From Rhodospirillales bacterium (GTDB lineage: Bacteria > Pseudomonadota > Alphaproteobacteria > Geminicoccales > Geminicoccaceae), in assembly GCA_015490605.1 (NCBI GenBank), contig WFXL01000003.1, positions 1 to 54,768 of the forward strand: 54,768 nt of DNA, written 5' to 3'. Numbering within the stretch: position 1 is the stretch's first letter; every line of letters begins with the position of its first letter. The notes beneath the pieces are model-generated. The model saw only the letters and a list, made by a program, of their open reading frames with translations, did not search any database and was not told the DNA's origin. Below, in pieces: positions 35,423-42,953 of the stretch. A program made the translations under genes and the position numbers.

Positions 35423-36595
35423 TCAACCGCGAGGAAGGCCGAAGAGGGGCCGCAGGCGGATGCCCACGGCACTGCCGGCCAAAGCCGCCAGCAGCCACAC
35501 CCAGCCATGGAGGCTGCCGGAGACCACGCCCGAGAAGAAGGCCCCGATGTTGCAGCCGAAGGCAAGCCGCGCGCCATAGCCCAGCAGCAGCCCGCCCAGG
35601 GCGGCCGCCAGCCCTTCCCGCAGGCCCAACCGCCAGCGCAGCTGCAACCGCCCGCCCACTGCCGCCGCCAGCGCCGCCCCGAGGATGATGGCGATATTCA
35701 TCACCGTGGTGATGTCCCACAGGAGCGGCTGGTCGAGCACGCGGCCAGCATTCTGCCAATAGGGCCAGTCCCGCACCGACAGGCCCAGGGCCTTGGCGAT
35801 GCGCGCACCCCACAGCGCAAATGCGCCGGTGATTCCCCAGGGACGATAGGCCAGCAACAGGGTGGCATAGTTGAGCAGTGCCAGCGCCACCGCCCCCGCG
35901 AACAGGGGCCAGGGCCCCCGCAGCGGATGCCAGCGGACCCCGTCATCGGTGGCGGGCCGAAAGCCGCGGTGGCGTTCCCAGGCGCGACTGGCGAGAGCGA
36001 TCAACCCCAGAACGGCAAGCTGCAGCCCCACCGCCTGCCAGGGCGCCTCCCAGATACCGGGCAGAGTGAGAATCCCGAGGGAGGCCTGCTGCCACCACCA
36101 GGGGGCATGGGCGCTGCCGAGGAGCGAGCCGGCAACGAAAGCCACCAGCACCACCACCATGCGGCCGCTGCCGCCGCCCAGGGCGAACAAGCAGCCCGAG
36201 GCGCAGCCGCCAGCAAGCTGCATGCCGATGCCGAAGAGGAAGGCACCCACCACCACGCTCACCCCCACCGGCGCAAAGGCGCCGTAGAAGGGCTGCGAGT
36301 CCAGGGCACTGGCGGCGATGGTGGGGATGAACAGGACCGTGCCGAGGGCCAGCATCAGCAGCTGCGCCCGAAGCCCGCGCCCATCGCCATGGACCCAAAG
36401 GCGCCGCCAGGCGGAAGTGAAACCGAAGTTGGCATGATAGAGGGCCATGCCGAGGCCAAGCCCCACCAGGGCCAGGGCAAGCTGGCGAGTCCCGGCAACG
36501 GCCGTGACGGCATAGAGATAGGCCGCAATCCCCACGGCCAGAAGCGGCAACGGGGCTGCGGGGGTGACCCGTTCGAGGGCGAGGCGGCTGACCAT
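35423..36595 (-). CDS. YeeE/YedE-family (TsuA-like) sulfur-compound transporter
   Basis: A 390-aa inner-membrane protein with about ten hydrophobic helices in two homologous halves. Conserved cysteines that in TsuA relay thiosulfate are seen in Gly-Gly-Cys-Ala-Ser-Gly-Cys (first half) and Phe-Gly-Cys-Asn-Ile-Gly (second half). A thiosulfate or related sulfur importer is the likely role; in E. coli it works with a TusA-like partner, which here is not adjacent. Convergent with the ADP-ribosylglycohydrolase gene (13-nt gap). Its upstream region is A/T-rich. Confidence 0.85.
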   Translation of the reverse strand: MVSRLALERVTPAAPLPLLAVGIAAYLYAVTAVAGTRQLALALVGLGLGMALYHANFGFTSAWRRLWVHGDGRGLRAQLLMLALGTVLFIPTIAASALDSQPFYGAFAPVGVSVVVGAFLFGIGMQLAGGCASGCLFALGGGSGRMVVVLVAFVAGSLLGSAHAPWWWQQASLGILTLPGIWEAPWQAVGLQLAVLGLIALASRAWERHRGFRPATDDGVRWHPLRGPWPLFAGAVALALLNYATLLLAYRPWGITGAFALWGARIAKALGLSVRDWPYWQNAGRVLDQPLLWDITTVMNIAIILGAALAAAVGGRLQLRWRLGLREGLAAALGGLLLGYGARLAFGCNIGAFFSGVVSGSLHGWVWLLAALAGSAVGIRLRPLFGLPRG

Positions 36596-36888
36596 TTTAC
36601 ACGCTTTCGCCGTGCTTATGATTTAACAACAGATTAGCAGCGTGCTTTATCCCGTCAAGGGCGCTCCGCCCTTCCTTTCCGCCAACAGGTCCGGGAACGC
36701 ATCGCACGAGGGCGTGAGCCGGCGCGGACGGGCATCACGCATGTGCGAGGCCACCGCCCGGGTGGGCTTCATGGAAGATGTTGACGGTTCATGCGTCCCC
36801 CTTCAGGGTGGGATCGCCAGCGGGCAACACATCCGCGGCGATCCGGGATGGGTTCCGCCCTGCGGGCCCGTGAACAAGGCGCACGAGC
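36596..36888. promoter_or_regulatory. Divergent intergenic region between the YeeE and M23 genes
   Basis: The first 60 bp (36596-36655) are A/T-rich for this genome and hold the YeeE promoter region, with a direct repeat CGTGCTT at 36611-36617 and 36641-36647. A 7-bp hairpin lies at 36657-36673. The rest (36674-36888) has no recognisable gene, although frames are open by chance. Confidence 0.35.
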
Positions 36889-38262
36889 ATGCTGGGGAGT
36901 CTTCATGCGGCCTGGCGCCGACGGCCATCGGCCATGGTGGTCGGTGCCATCGTGGCGCTGTCGCTCGCAGGGGCGGTAGCAGCCGCGGTCCTGACGTGGC
37001 GGGGGAGTGAGGGCCCCGTAGGTGATATCACAGCGCTTCGCTCGGGTGGCGGCGAGCGCTGGCCAGCGGTGCCCGGTTTTGAGGTGCCAACCCGGCTGCC
37101 GGATCTCGACCCGGCGCTGGCCCCGCCGCGGGAGGCGCGGCTGCGTCCCATCGCCCGCCGGCTCGAGGTGAGCCGCGGCGATACCCTCATGGAGATGCTG
37201 GTGCGCGCGGGCATTCCTCGGGCGGAGGCGCACGAGGCCATCCGCCGGCTCACCCGTCGCTTCGACCCCCGTGACCTCAAGCCCGGTCAGGCGCTGCTGG
37301 TGGAGCTGCTGCCCGCCGCCGATGGTGCCGTGCGCCTGGCCTCACTGGCGCTGGATGTGGAGTTTGCCCGCCGACTGCGCCTCCAGCGCACCGGCGAGGG
37401 CTTCGCGCTTGAGGATGTGGCGCTGCCGGTGGTGCGCCGGCCGCGGCTTGCCACAGGCGTGGTCGAGGACAGCCTCTATCTCGCCGGCAAAGGGCGGGGC
37501 GTGCCTGATCAGGTGTTGATGGAGCTCGTGCGGCTGTTGAGCTGGGATGTGGACTTCCAGCGCGACCTGCAGCCCGGCGACCGGTTCGAGCTCCTGTGGG
37601 AGGAGCTGGAGCGGGCTGATGGCAGTGACCGGCGGGTGGGGGACGTGCTCTACGGCCGCCTCGAAGTGGCGGGCCGCACCGTCGCCTTCTACCGCTTTGA
37701 GCGTCAGGATGGCCGCGTGGGCTACTATGGACCCGACGGCCGTTCGCTCCGCAAGGCGCTGTTGCGCACACCCGTGGATGGCGCCCGCATCAGCTCGCGC
37801 TTCGGCAAGCGTCGCCATCCCATCCTCGGCTATACGCGCATGCACAAGGGGGTGGACTTCGCCGCACCCCGCGGTACGCCCATCTATGCCGCCGGTGATG
37901 GGGTGGTGACCTATGCCGGCCGCAAGGGCAGTTTCGGCGTCTATGCTCGGATTCGGCACAACGGGCGCTACGTCACGGCTTACGCCCACATGGACCGCCT
38001 CGCCAAGGGCATACGGCGCGGGCTGCGGGTGCGTCAGGGCCAGGTGATCGGTTATGTCGGCAGCACCGGCCGCTCCACCGGCCCACACCTCCATTTCGAG
38101 GTGCTGGAGAACGGCCGCCAGGTGAATCCGCTCAAGATCCGCCAGCCCGCGAGCGAACGCCTTGCCGGTCGCGAGCTCGAGCGCTTCCGTCGCACCGTGG
38201 CGGCCATCGATGCCCTGCGCACCCGCCTGGCGCGCGAGCCCGTGATCGCCAGCCGCGAGTGA
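36889..38262 (+). CDS. M23-family metallopeptidase (MepM-like murein endopeptidase)
   Basis: Periplasmic cell-wall peptidase, 457 aa. One N-terminal membrane helix (about 15-37), a LysM/OapA-like domain with Ser-Arg-Gly-Asp-Thr-Leu-Met-Glu-Met-Leu (about residues 95-150), and a C-terminal M23 domain with both zinc motifs: His in Met-His-Lys-Gly-Val-Asp-Phe and His-Leu-His-Phe. Also Gly-Arg-Ser-Thr-Gly-Pro-His. It cleaves peptide cross-links during wall growth. It stands alone, divergent from the YeeE gene. Confidence 0.9.
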   Translation: MLGSLHAAWRRRPSAMVVGAIVALSLAGAVAAAVLTWRGSEGPVGDITALRSGGGERWPAVPGFEVPTRLPDLDPALAPPREARLRPIARRLEVSRGDTLMEMLVRAGIPRAEAHEAIRRLTRRFDPRDLKPGQALLVELLPAADGAVRLASLALDVEFARRLRLQRTGEGFALEDVALPVVRRPRLATGVVEDSLYLAGKGRGVPDQVLMELVRLLSWDVDFQRDLQPGDRFELLWEELERADGSDRRVGDVLYGRLEVAGRTVAFYRFERQDGRVGYYGPDGRSLRKALLRTPVDGARISSRFGKRRHPILGYTRMHKGVDFAAPRGTPIYAAGDGVVTYAGRKGSFGVYARIRHNGRYVTAYAHMDRLAKGIRRGLRVRQGQVIGYVGSTGRSTGPHLHFEVLENGRQVNPLKIRQPASERLAGRELERFRRTVAAIDALRTRLAREPVIASRE

Positions 38263-38335
38263 GCGCCATTTTGCCGCTGCCGGGTCGGGCAGCGCGCCCT
38301 GGATGCGGGATCCGTCAACGCACGGGGGCGAGTTC

Positions 38336-39427
38336 ATGGTGCTCCATGTCCGCCCGCGTCTTGCATGGCTCCTTCTCACCCTTCTGCTCGCGGCCTGTGC
38401 CGGGCCGGGGCGGCCCCTGGCCCTGGAGGGGCCGCCGCGGCTTACGGTCCCCATCGCTAAGGCCGGCATCGAGGATGGGCGTGGGCGCTTTCGGCGGATC
38501 TTCTGCACCGTGCTCGCCCGCGAGGGCCCGGCAGTTCCCGGCTTTCGCCCGTGTGCGCAGGCGCTCTGGCGGGTGGGGGTGGAGCCGCCCGCCGACGACC
38601 GGCCGGTGCCGCGGGGGCCGATCCGTCCACCGCTCCGGCTGGTGCTGGTGAGCGGCTACGGCGCCCAGTGCTTCGCCCGGCTGGTGCGGCTCTTCGATGA
38701 GGCCGAGGCCCATGTGCGCCGGCTCGATGTGGCGGTGGTGCGGGTTCCTGTGACCGCCTTCGGCAGCGTGGCGCAGAATGCCGCCATCATTGCCCGCACC
38801 CTCGAAACCCTGCCGCGGGACGGCCGGCGGCTGGTGCTGCTGGGCTACTCCAAGGGCGCAGCCGATGCCATGGCAGCACTGGTGCGCCATCCCGACGCCG
38901 CCCGCCGGGTGGATGCCCTCATCACTCTCGCCGGGGCAATCGGCGGCTCGCCCCTGGCGGAGGTGGTGCCCGGCTGGATCGAGACCCTCATGGACCTGGT
39001 GCCGGGCACCCGCTGCGCCTGGGGCGATGGCGGTGCGCTCGCCGATCTGCGCCCCGATGCACGCCTTGCGGCTCTCGCCCGCTGGCCGACACCGCCGCCG
39101 GTGCCGCTGGTGATCTCGCTCGCCGCCTTCGTGCCCGCGCGTGAGACCTCGAGCCTGCTGCGGCCGTTCCATGCGCTCCTGGCCCGCATCGACCCGCGCA
39201 ACGACGGTGAGGTGCTGTGGACCGACCAGCTGGTGCCGGGCGGGGTGCTGGCCGCCTATCTGCGGGGGGATCATCTGGCGGTGGCGATGCCCATCGTGCG
39301 GCGACTGCCCTGGCTTGCGGTGCAGTTCGACCGCAACGCCTATCCGCGCACCGCCCTGTTGGAAGCGATCCTGCGCTTTACGGCAGAGCGGCTGCCGCCG
39401 TCGCCGGCAGCCGACGGCCCACCGTGA
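38336..39427 (+). CDS. Lipoprotein with an alpha/beta-hydrolase fold
   Basis: 363 aa. The lipobox Leu18-Ala-Ala-Cys21 after a hydrophobic stretch marks a lipoprotein; ATG 38336 is chosen because the signal peptide begins there and GGGGGCGAG precedes it, although the frame is open to 38303. The middle region has Leu-Val-Leu-Val-Ser-Gly-Tyr-Gly (oxyanion loop), a Gly-Tyr-Ser-Lys-Gly nucleophile elbow and a late Gly-Asp-His (likely catalytic His). It is probably a periplasmic esterase-like enzyme; the substrate is unknown. Its last 50 nt overlap the end of the convergent TIGR03032 gene. Confidence 0.75.
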   Translation: MVLHVRPRLAWLLLTLLLAACAGPGRPLALEGPPRLTVPIAKAGIEDGRGRFRRIFCTVLAREGPAVPGFRPCAQALWRVGVEPPADDRPVPRGPIRPPLRLVLVSGYGAQCFARLVRLFDEAEAHVRRLDVAVVRVPVTAFGSVAQNAAIIARTLETLPRDGRRLVLLGYSKGAADAMAALVRHPDAARRVDALITLAGAIGGSPLAEVVPGWIETLMDLVPGTRCAWGDGGALADLRPDARLAALARWPTPPPVPLVISLAAFVPARETSSLLRPFHALLARIDPRNDGEVLWTDQLVPGGVLAAYLRGDHLAVAMPIVRRLPWLAVQFDRNAYPRTALLEAILRFTAERLPPSPAADGPP

Positions 39428-40454
39428 TCACCCGGCCGATCTCCTCACCCCGCAGCCCCACCGCCCGCGGCCGGCGGACCCCCGGCAGCACCGCCACATC
39501 GTAGAGCTCGCGCACGATGCCCTCGAAGGTGAGCCACTCCACCACCACCCCGCGGGCCAGTTCCACCACCAGCACGCCGCAGCGGGGGCGCGCCCGCCGC
39601 CGTTGCAGCTCTTCCTCGAGCGGCAGGCCGCGGAAGGCGTCATCGCTGCGCGGCAGCGACAGGCCGATGAAGGCATGGCCATCGTGGAAGGCGAGCCCGC
39701 GGGCATAGCCCGGAAGGAACAGCAGCCGCTCCACCGTCCCCCGGTCGGGGTCGATCCGCACCAGCCGGCCGCGGCCCGATTCCAGCAGCCACAGGGCGCC
39801 ATCATGCCAGCGCGGCGAGTGAGGCATGGCGAGCCCCTCGGCGATGATGGAATCATCGCGGATGTCCACCACCACCCCGCCATCCCCGCGGAAATCGCGC
39901 CAGCCCTCCACCACATCCGAGCGGGCCACCGCCGTGGCGTAGCGGGCATGACCGTCGCGCAGGGCCAGACCGTTGAGATGGCAGCGGTCCTCCGGCACCA
40001 GGGCGGAGATGAAGCGCGGCTTCCACACCGGCACGAAGCTCGCCTCCTCCGACATGGTGGCCACCAGGTTCATGCGGGTGGCGGCGAACAGCAGGCGCCC
40101 ATCGGCCTCGCACACCATGTCGTGGACGTCGAGCTCGCCGGTGGTCCAGGCCACCCGCGGCACATACAGCCGATCGGCCTCGAGCCCCGGCGGGCGGGGC
40201 CCCTCGGCGAGGGCGTCCACCAGCCGCCAGATCTGGAAGCGGGTGGCGAGGTGGAGGCTGCGGGCGTCGGTGGCGGCCCAGAGGCCCATAGCGCGGTCGA
40301 AGCTGCGCTCGTGGATGGCAAGCCGCCCATCGGGCCGGTGACCGATGAGAAACAGCTTGCCGGTGCGGTAGGAGGTGACCGCCAGCGAGAGCCGCCGGGC
40401 GGCGAGGAAGGCGCCGAGGCCGCGGGAACAGGTGATGCGTAGGATCGGCTCCAT
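39378..40454 (-). CDS. TIGR03032/DUF4915-family protein
   Basis: 358 aa of propeller-like beta-strands. The pattern Thr-Gly-Lys-Leu-Phe-Leu-Ile-Gly near the N-terminus, Trp-Thr-Thr-Gly-Glu-Leu-Asp-Val-His-Asp and Cys-His-Leu-Asn-Gly-Leu-Ala in the middle, and Asn/His-Ser-Pro-Arg-Trp-His-Asp-Gly with Leu-Leu-Glu-Ser-Gly-Arg-Gly fit the TIGR03032 family, whose function is not established. No signal peptide is evident. The 3' end overlaps the convergent lipoprotein gene by 50 nt, which could cause antisense interference. Confidence 0.75.
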   Translation of the reverse strand: MEPILRITCSRGLGAFLAARRLSLAVTSYRTGKLFLIGHRPDGRLAIHERSFDRAMGLWAATDARSLHLATRFQIWRLVDALAEGPRPPGLEADRLYVPRVAWTTGELDVHDMVCEADGRLLFAATRMNLVATMSEEASFVPVWKPRFISALVPEDRCHLNGLALRDGHARYATAVARSDVVEGWRDFRGDGGVVVDIRDDSIIAEGLAMPHSPRWHDGALWLLESGRGRLVRIDPDRGTVERLLFLPGYARGLAFHDGHAFIGLSLPRSDDAFRGLPLEEELQRRRARPRCGVLVVELARGVVVEWLTFEGIVRELYDVAVLPGVRRPRAVGLRGEEIGRVITVGRRLPATAAAALP

Positions 40455-40656
40455 GCCGGTGCCCGGGGCTGACCGTCGCCACCATCGATAGCGCTACTAT
40501 GATATGCGGGCAACCATCGAGCGAGCTGCCCGGACCGGCGCACGCGCGGGAATTTTTCCGGCCGATGCAGCTGCTCCGCGCGCGCCCAAGCCCGAAACGG
40601 CCATCAGCGTGGGCCCATGGCAGGGCCATGCCGGTCCTGGCGCGGCTCCGGGCAGG

Positions 40657-41307
40657 TTAGAACACAAACCGCGGCTGCGGCCGCAGCGCCTCCAGCGGCG
40701 GGATCCAGGCATCGAAGGGAGCGAGCTGGCCGAAGGCGTCCCCCACCCGCTGGACCACCGTCACATGGCCGCAGTGGCCGTGGGTCACCACCGCCACCAG
40801 CCGGCCGCCATCGGCCAGCTGCGCCCGCAGATGCTCGGGGATGGCCACCACCGCCCCCGCCAGCAGGATCACGTCGAAGGGCGCCAGCTGCGGCAGCCCC
40901 GCGCGCGGGTCGCCCCGCTGCAGCACCACATTGTCGCAGCCGAGTGTGGTCAGCAGCCGCTCCACCGCATCCGCATCCACATGGGGCTCCACCAGCAGAA
41001 AGGCGGTGGCCACCAGCCGCGCCATCACCGCCGCCACATAGCCGGTATCATCCCCCACCACCAGCGCCGTCTCCTCGGGCCGGGGGGCCGCCGCCTGCAG
41101 CATCTTCGCCAGCGCCAGAGGCTCGATCAGCCGGCGGCCGTCACCCAGGTCCAGGTCCTCGTCGGAATAGGCCACCCCCCGCAGCGAGGACGGCACGAAG
41201 GGCTCGCGCGGCACCTCGCCCATGGCCGCGAGCACCCGCGGGTCCTCGATGCGGTTGGGGCGCAGCTGGTTCTCCACCATGTTGCGGCGCGCCGCGGCGA
41301 AGTCCAT
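40657..41307 (-). CDS. Protein-L-isoaspartate O-methyltransferase-like protein
   Basis: 216 aa. The N-terminus (Met-Val-Glu-Asn-Gln-Leu-Arg-Pro-Asn ... Pro-Arg-Glu-Pro-Phe-Val-Pro) is typical of alphaproteobacterial PCMT proteins. The SAM-binding loop reads Val-Val-Gly-Asp-Asp-Thr-Gly-Tyr, a variant of the usual Gly-Thr-Gly-Ser-Gly-Tyr, so cofactor binding may be altered. In many relatives this gene precedes tolC; no tolC is present here. It would repair damaged aspartyl residues if active. Confidence 0.82.
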   Translation of the reverse strand: MDFAAARRNMVENQLRPNRIEDPRVLAAMGEVPREPFVPSSLRGVAYSDEDLDLGDGRRLIEPLALAKMLQAAAPRPEETALVVGDDTGYVAAVMARLVATAFLLVEPHVDADAVERLLTTLGCDNVVLQRGDPRAGLPQLAPFDVILLAGAVVAIPEHLRAQLADGGRLVAVVTHGHCGHVTVVQRVGDAFGQLAPFDAWIPPLEALRPQPRFVF

Positions 41308-41389
41308 TCCGGGTCCCCTCGATGATGCCGGTGTCCGGCCGCCCTTCTAGCGGGCGCCCCGGGCGCCGGCAATTCGCACGAAGTCGCAC

Positions 41390-42640
41390 TCAGGGATAGC
41401 GGCCGCGCAGAATGAAGCGCGCCTCGAACGAGCCGATCAGGTCGAGATAGTCCTCCATCAGCCGGCTCATGAGAAAGCGCCGGCGCACCGTCTCGCGCGC
41501 GGCTGTCCCGAGCCGCCGCCTGAGATCGGGATCGCGCACCAGCTGGACGATGCGCTGGGCCGCCTGTTCCACCGTGTCCACCAGAAAGCCGTTGACCCCG
41601 TCCTGGATCTGGTGGCGGATGCCGCCGACCCGGCCACCCACCACCGCAGCCCCCTTCCACATGGCTTCGGTGACGGTGAGGCCGAACCCCTCGCGCAGCG
41701 ATTTCTGCACCACCACCGCCGCGCGCCGCTGGAGGGCATTGACCAGCGCCGAGTCCTGCACCGAGAGAATGTGAATGCGCTCGTTCTGGCACGCCAGTAG
41801 GGCACGGTAGATCTCCGGCCCCTCCGGATCATCGGTGGCCACATTGCCCAGCAGCACCAGCCGCGCATCCACCTCCCGCAGGGCCAGCTCGAAGGCCCGG
41901 ATCACCCCGTGCGGGTCCTTCCACGGATCGAAGCGGGAGATCTGCACCACCAGCGGCAGATCGTCGGGAATGCCGTAGTGCTGGAGCCGCTCACAGATCT
42001 CCGCTTCGCTCATCTCGCGGTTGGTGACGCTGAAGGGATCGATCGCCGGCATCACGAACCGCTGCGGCACCTGCAGGCGCTGCGCGTATTCCGGCAGATG
42101 CAGCACCACCAGATCGTAGCGCTCGATGAAGGGGACCAGATAGTCCCACACCTCCCGCTGGGGGGCGGTGAGATCCACATGGCAGCGCCAGATCCAGGGC
42201 GCCTTCTTGCGGTAGTGACGCACCAGCGGCAGCGGTTGGGGGTCGTGCACGATCACCACGTCGTGGTCGAAGTGCATCCGCACAGCGTTCTCGTACACGA
42301 CCTCCTCATAGATATTGCGCTTGAGCTCGGTAAAGTTGATCTGTGCTCCCTGGAGGGCATTGTGAAATTTCTTGGTGATACTGAAGAAATCCGGCCGCCC
42401 CTGGATCACGCGCCAGCCGGTGCGGATGCCGGTATTGTTCATCAGCAGGGTGAGGCTCGAGAGGATCTGGGCGACGCCGCCGCCGTAGTAGGTCGAATTC
42501 ACGTGGACGATGTGCAGATCGCACAGGCGCTCCGCCTTGGTGCGGATGCGGTCGGCCACCTCCGCCCCGATCAGCGGCTCATAGTCGTCCAGCGATACGG
42601 TGCGAAAGGGCACCGGGTCCGCCTGCACGAAACTGCCCAT
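41390..42640 (-). CDS. treT: Trehalose synthase TreT (GT4 glycosyltransferase)
   Basis: Joins NDP-glucose and glucose to trehalose in one reversible step. 416 aa, GT-B fold. N-terminal Ser-Thr-Tyr-Tyr-Gly-Gly-Gly-Val-Ala-Gln-Ile-Leu is the TreT-type acceptor loop, Pro-Ala-Ile-Asp-Pro-Phe-Ser and Gln-Ile-Ser-Arg-Phe-Asp-Pro-Trp-Lys-Asp-Pro lie in the middle, and Arg-Glu-Gly-Phe-Gly-Leu-Thr-Val-Thr-Glu is the GT4 E-x7-E motif. TreT is known from thermophilic archaea and scattered bacteria. No trehalose transporter or OtsAB gene is adjacent. It gives a compatible solute under stress. Confidence 0.88.
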   Translation of the reverse strand: MGSFVQADPVPFRTVSLDDYEPLIGAEVADRIRTKAERLCDLHIVHVNSTYYGGGVAQILSSLTLLMNNTGIRTGWRVIQGRPDFFSITKKFHNALQGAQINFTELKRNIYEEVVYENAVRMHFDHDVVIVHDPQPLPLVRHYRKKAPWIWRCHVDLTAPQREVWDYLVPFIERYDLVVLHLPEYAQRLQVPQRFVMPAIDPFSVTNREMSEAEICERLQHYGIPDDLPLVVQISRFDPWKDPHGVIRAFELALREVDARLVLLGNVATDDPEGPEIYRALLACQNERIHILSVQDSALVNALQRRAAVVVQKSLREGFGLTVTEAMWKGAAVVGGRVGGIRHQIQDGVNGFLVDTVEQAAQRIVQLVRDPDLRRRLGTAARETVRRRFLMSRLMEDYLDLIGSFEARFILRGRYP

Positions 42641-42676
42641 GGGCCCACCCCTGTCGCGACGACGTCGCCCTCGGCC

Positions 42677-42892
42677 TCATTCGGCCGGGCGCTCCACCTC
42701 GTAGCCGGCCTCCTCGATGGCGCGGGCGATGCGCTCGCGGTCAAGGCCGTTGGCCGTCTCCACCGTCACCAGGCCGCGGTCGAGATCCACCGCCACCCGG
42801 GCCCCGGCGGCCACCGTCTGGACCGCCTCCTCCACCGCCCGCACGCAGTGCTGACAGCTCATGCCGCGGACCCTCAGGGTGAGTGTGGTCAT
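42677..42892 (-). CDS. Heavy-metal-associated domain protein (CopZ-like)
   Basis: A 71-aa single HMA domain with the metal-binding motif Gly-Met-Ser-Cys-Gln-His-Cys at residues 10-16 and an Ala-Gly-Tyr-Glu-Val C-terminal signature. It should bind Cu(I) or a similar soft metal in the cytosol. No P-type ATPase or CueR-like regulator is beside it. It sits between treT and pepN on the same strand, with 61 nt from the pepN stop. Confidence 0.88.
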   Translation of the reverse strand: MTTLTLRVRGMSCQHCVRAVEEAVQTVAAGARVAVDLDRGLVTVETANGLDRERIARAIEEAGYEVERPAE

Positions 42893-42953
42893 GGGCTCTC
42901 TCCTTGGGGCTCGTTCCTGCCTGCCGGAGGTGGAGCTTCCTCCAACGGCAGGG

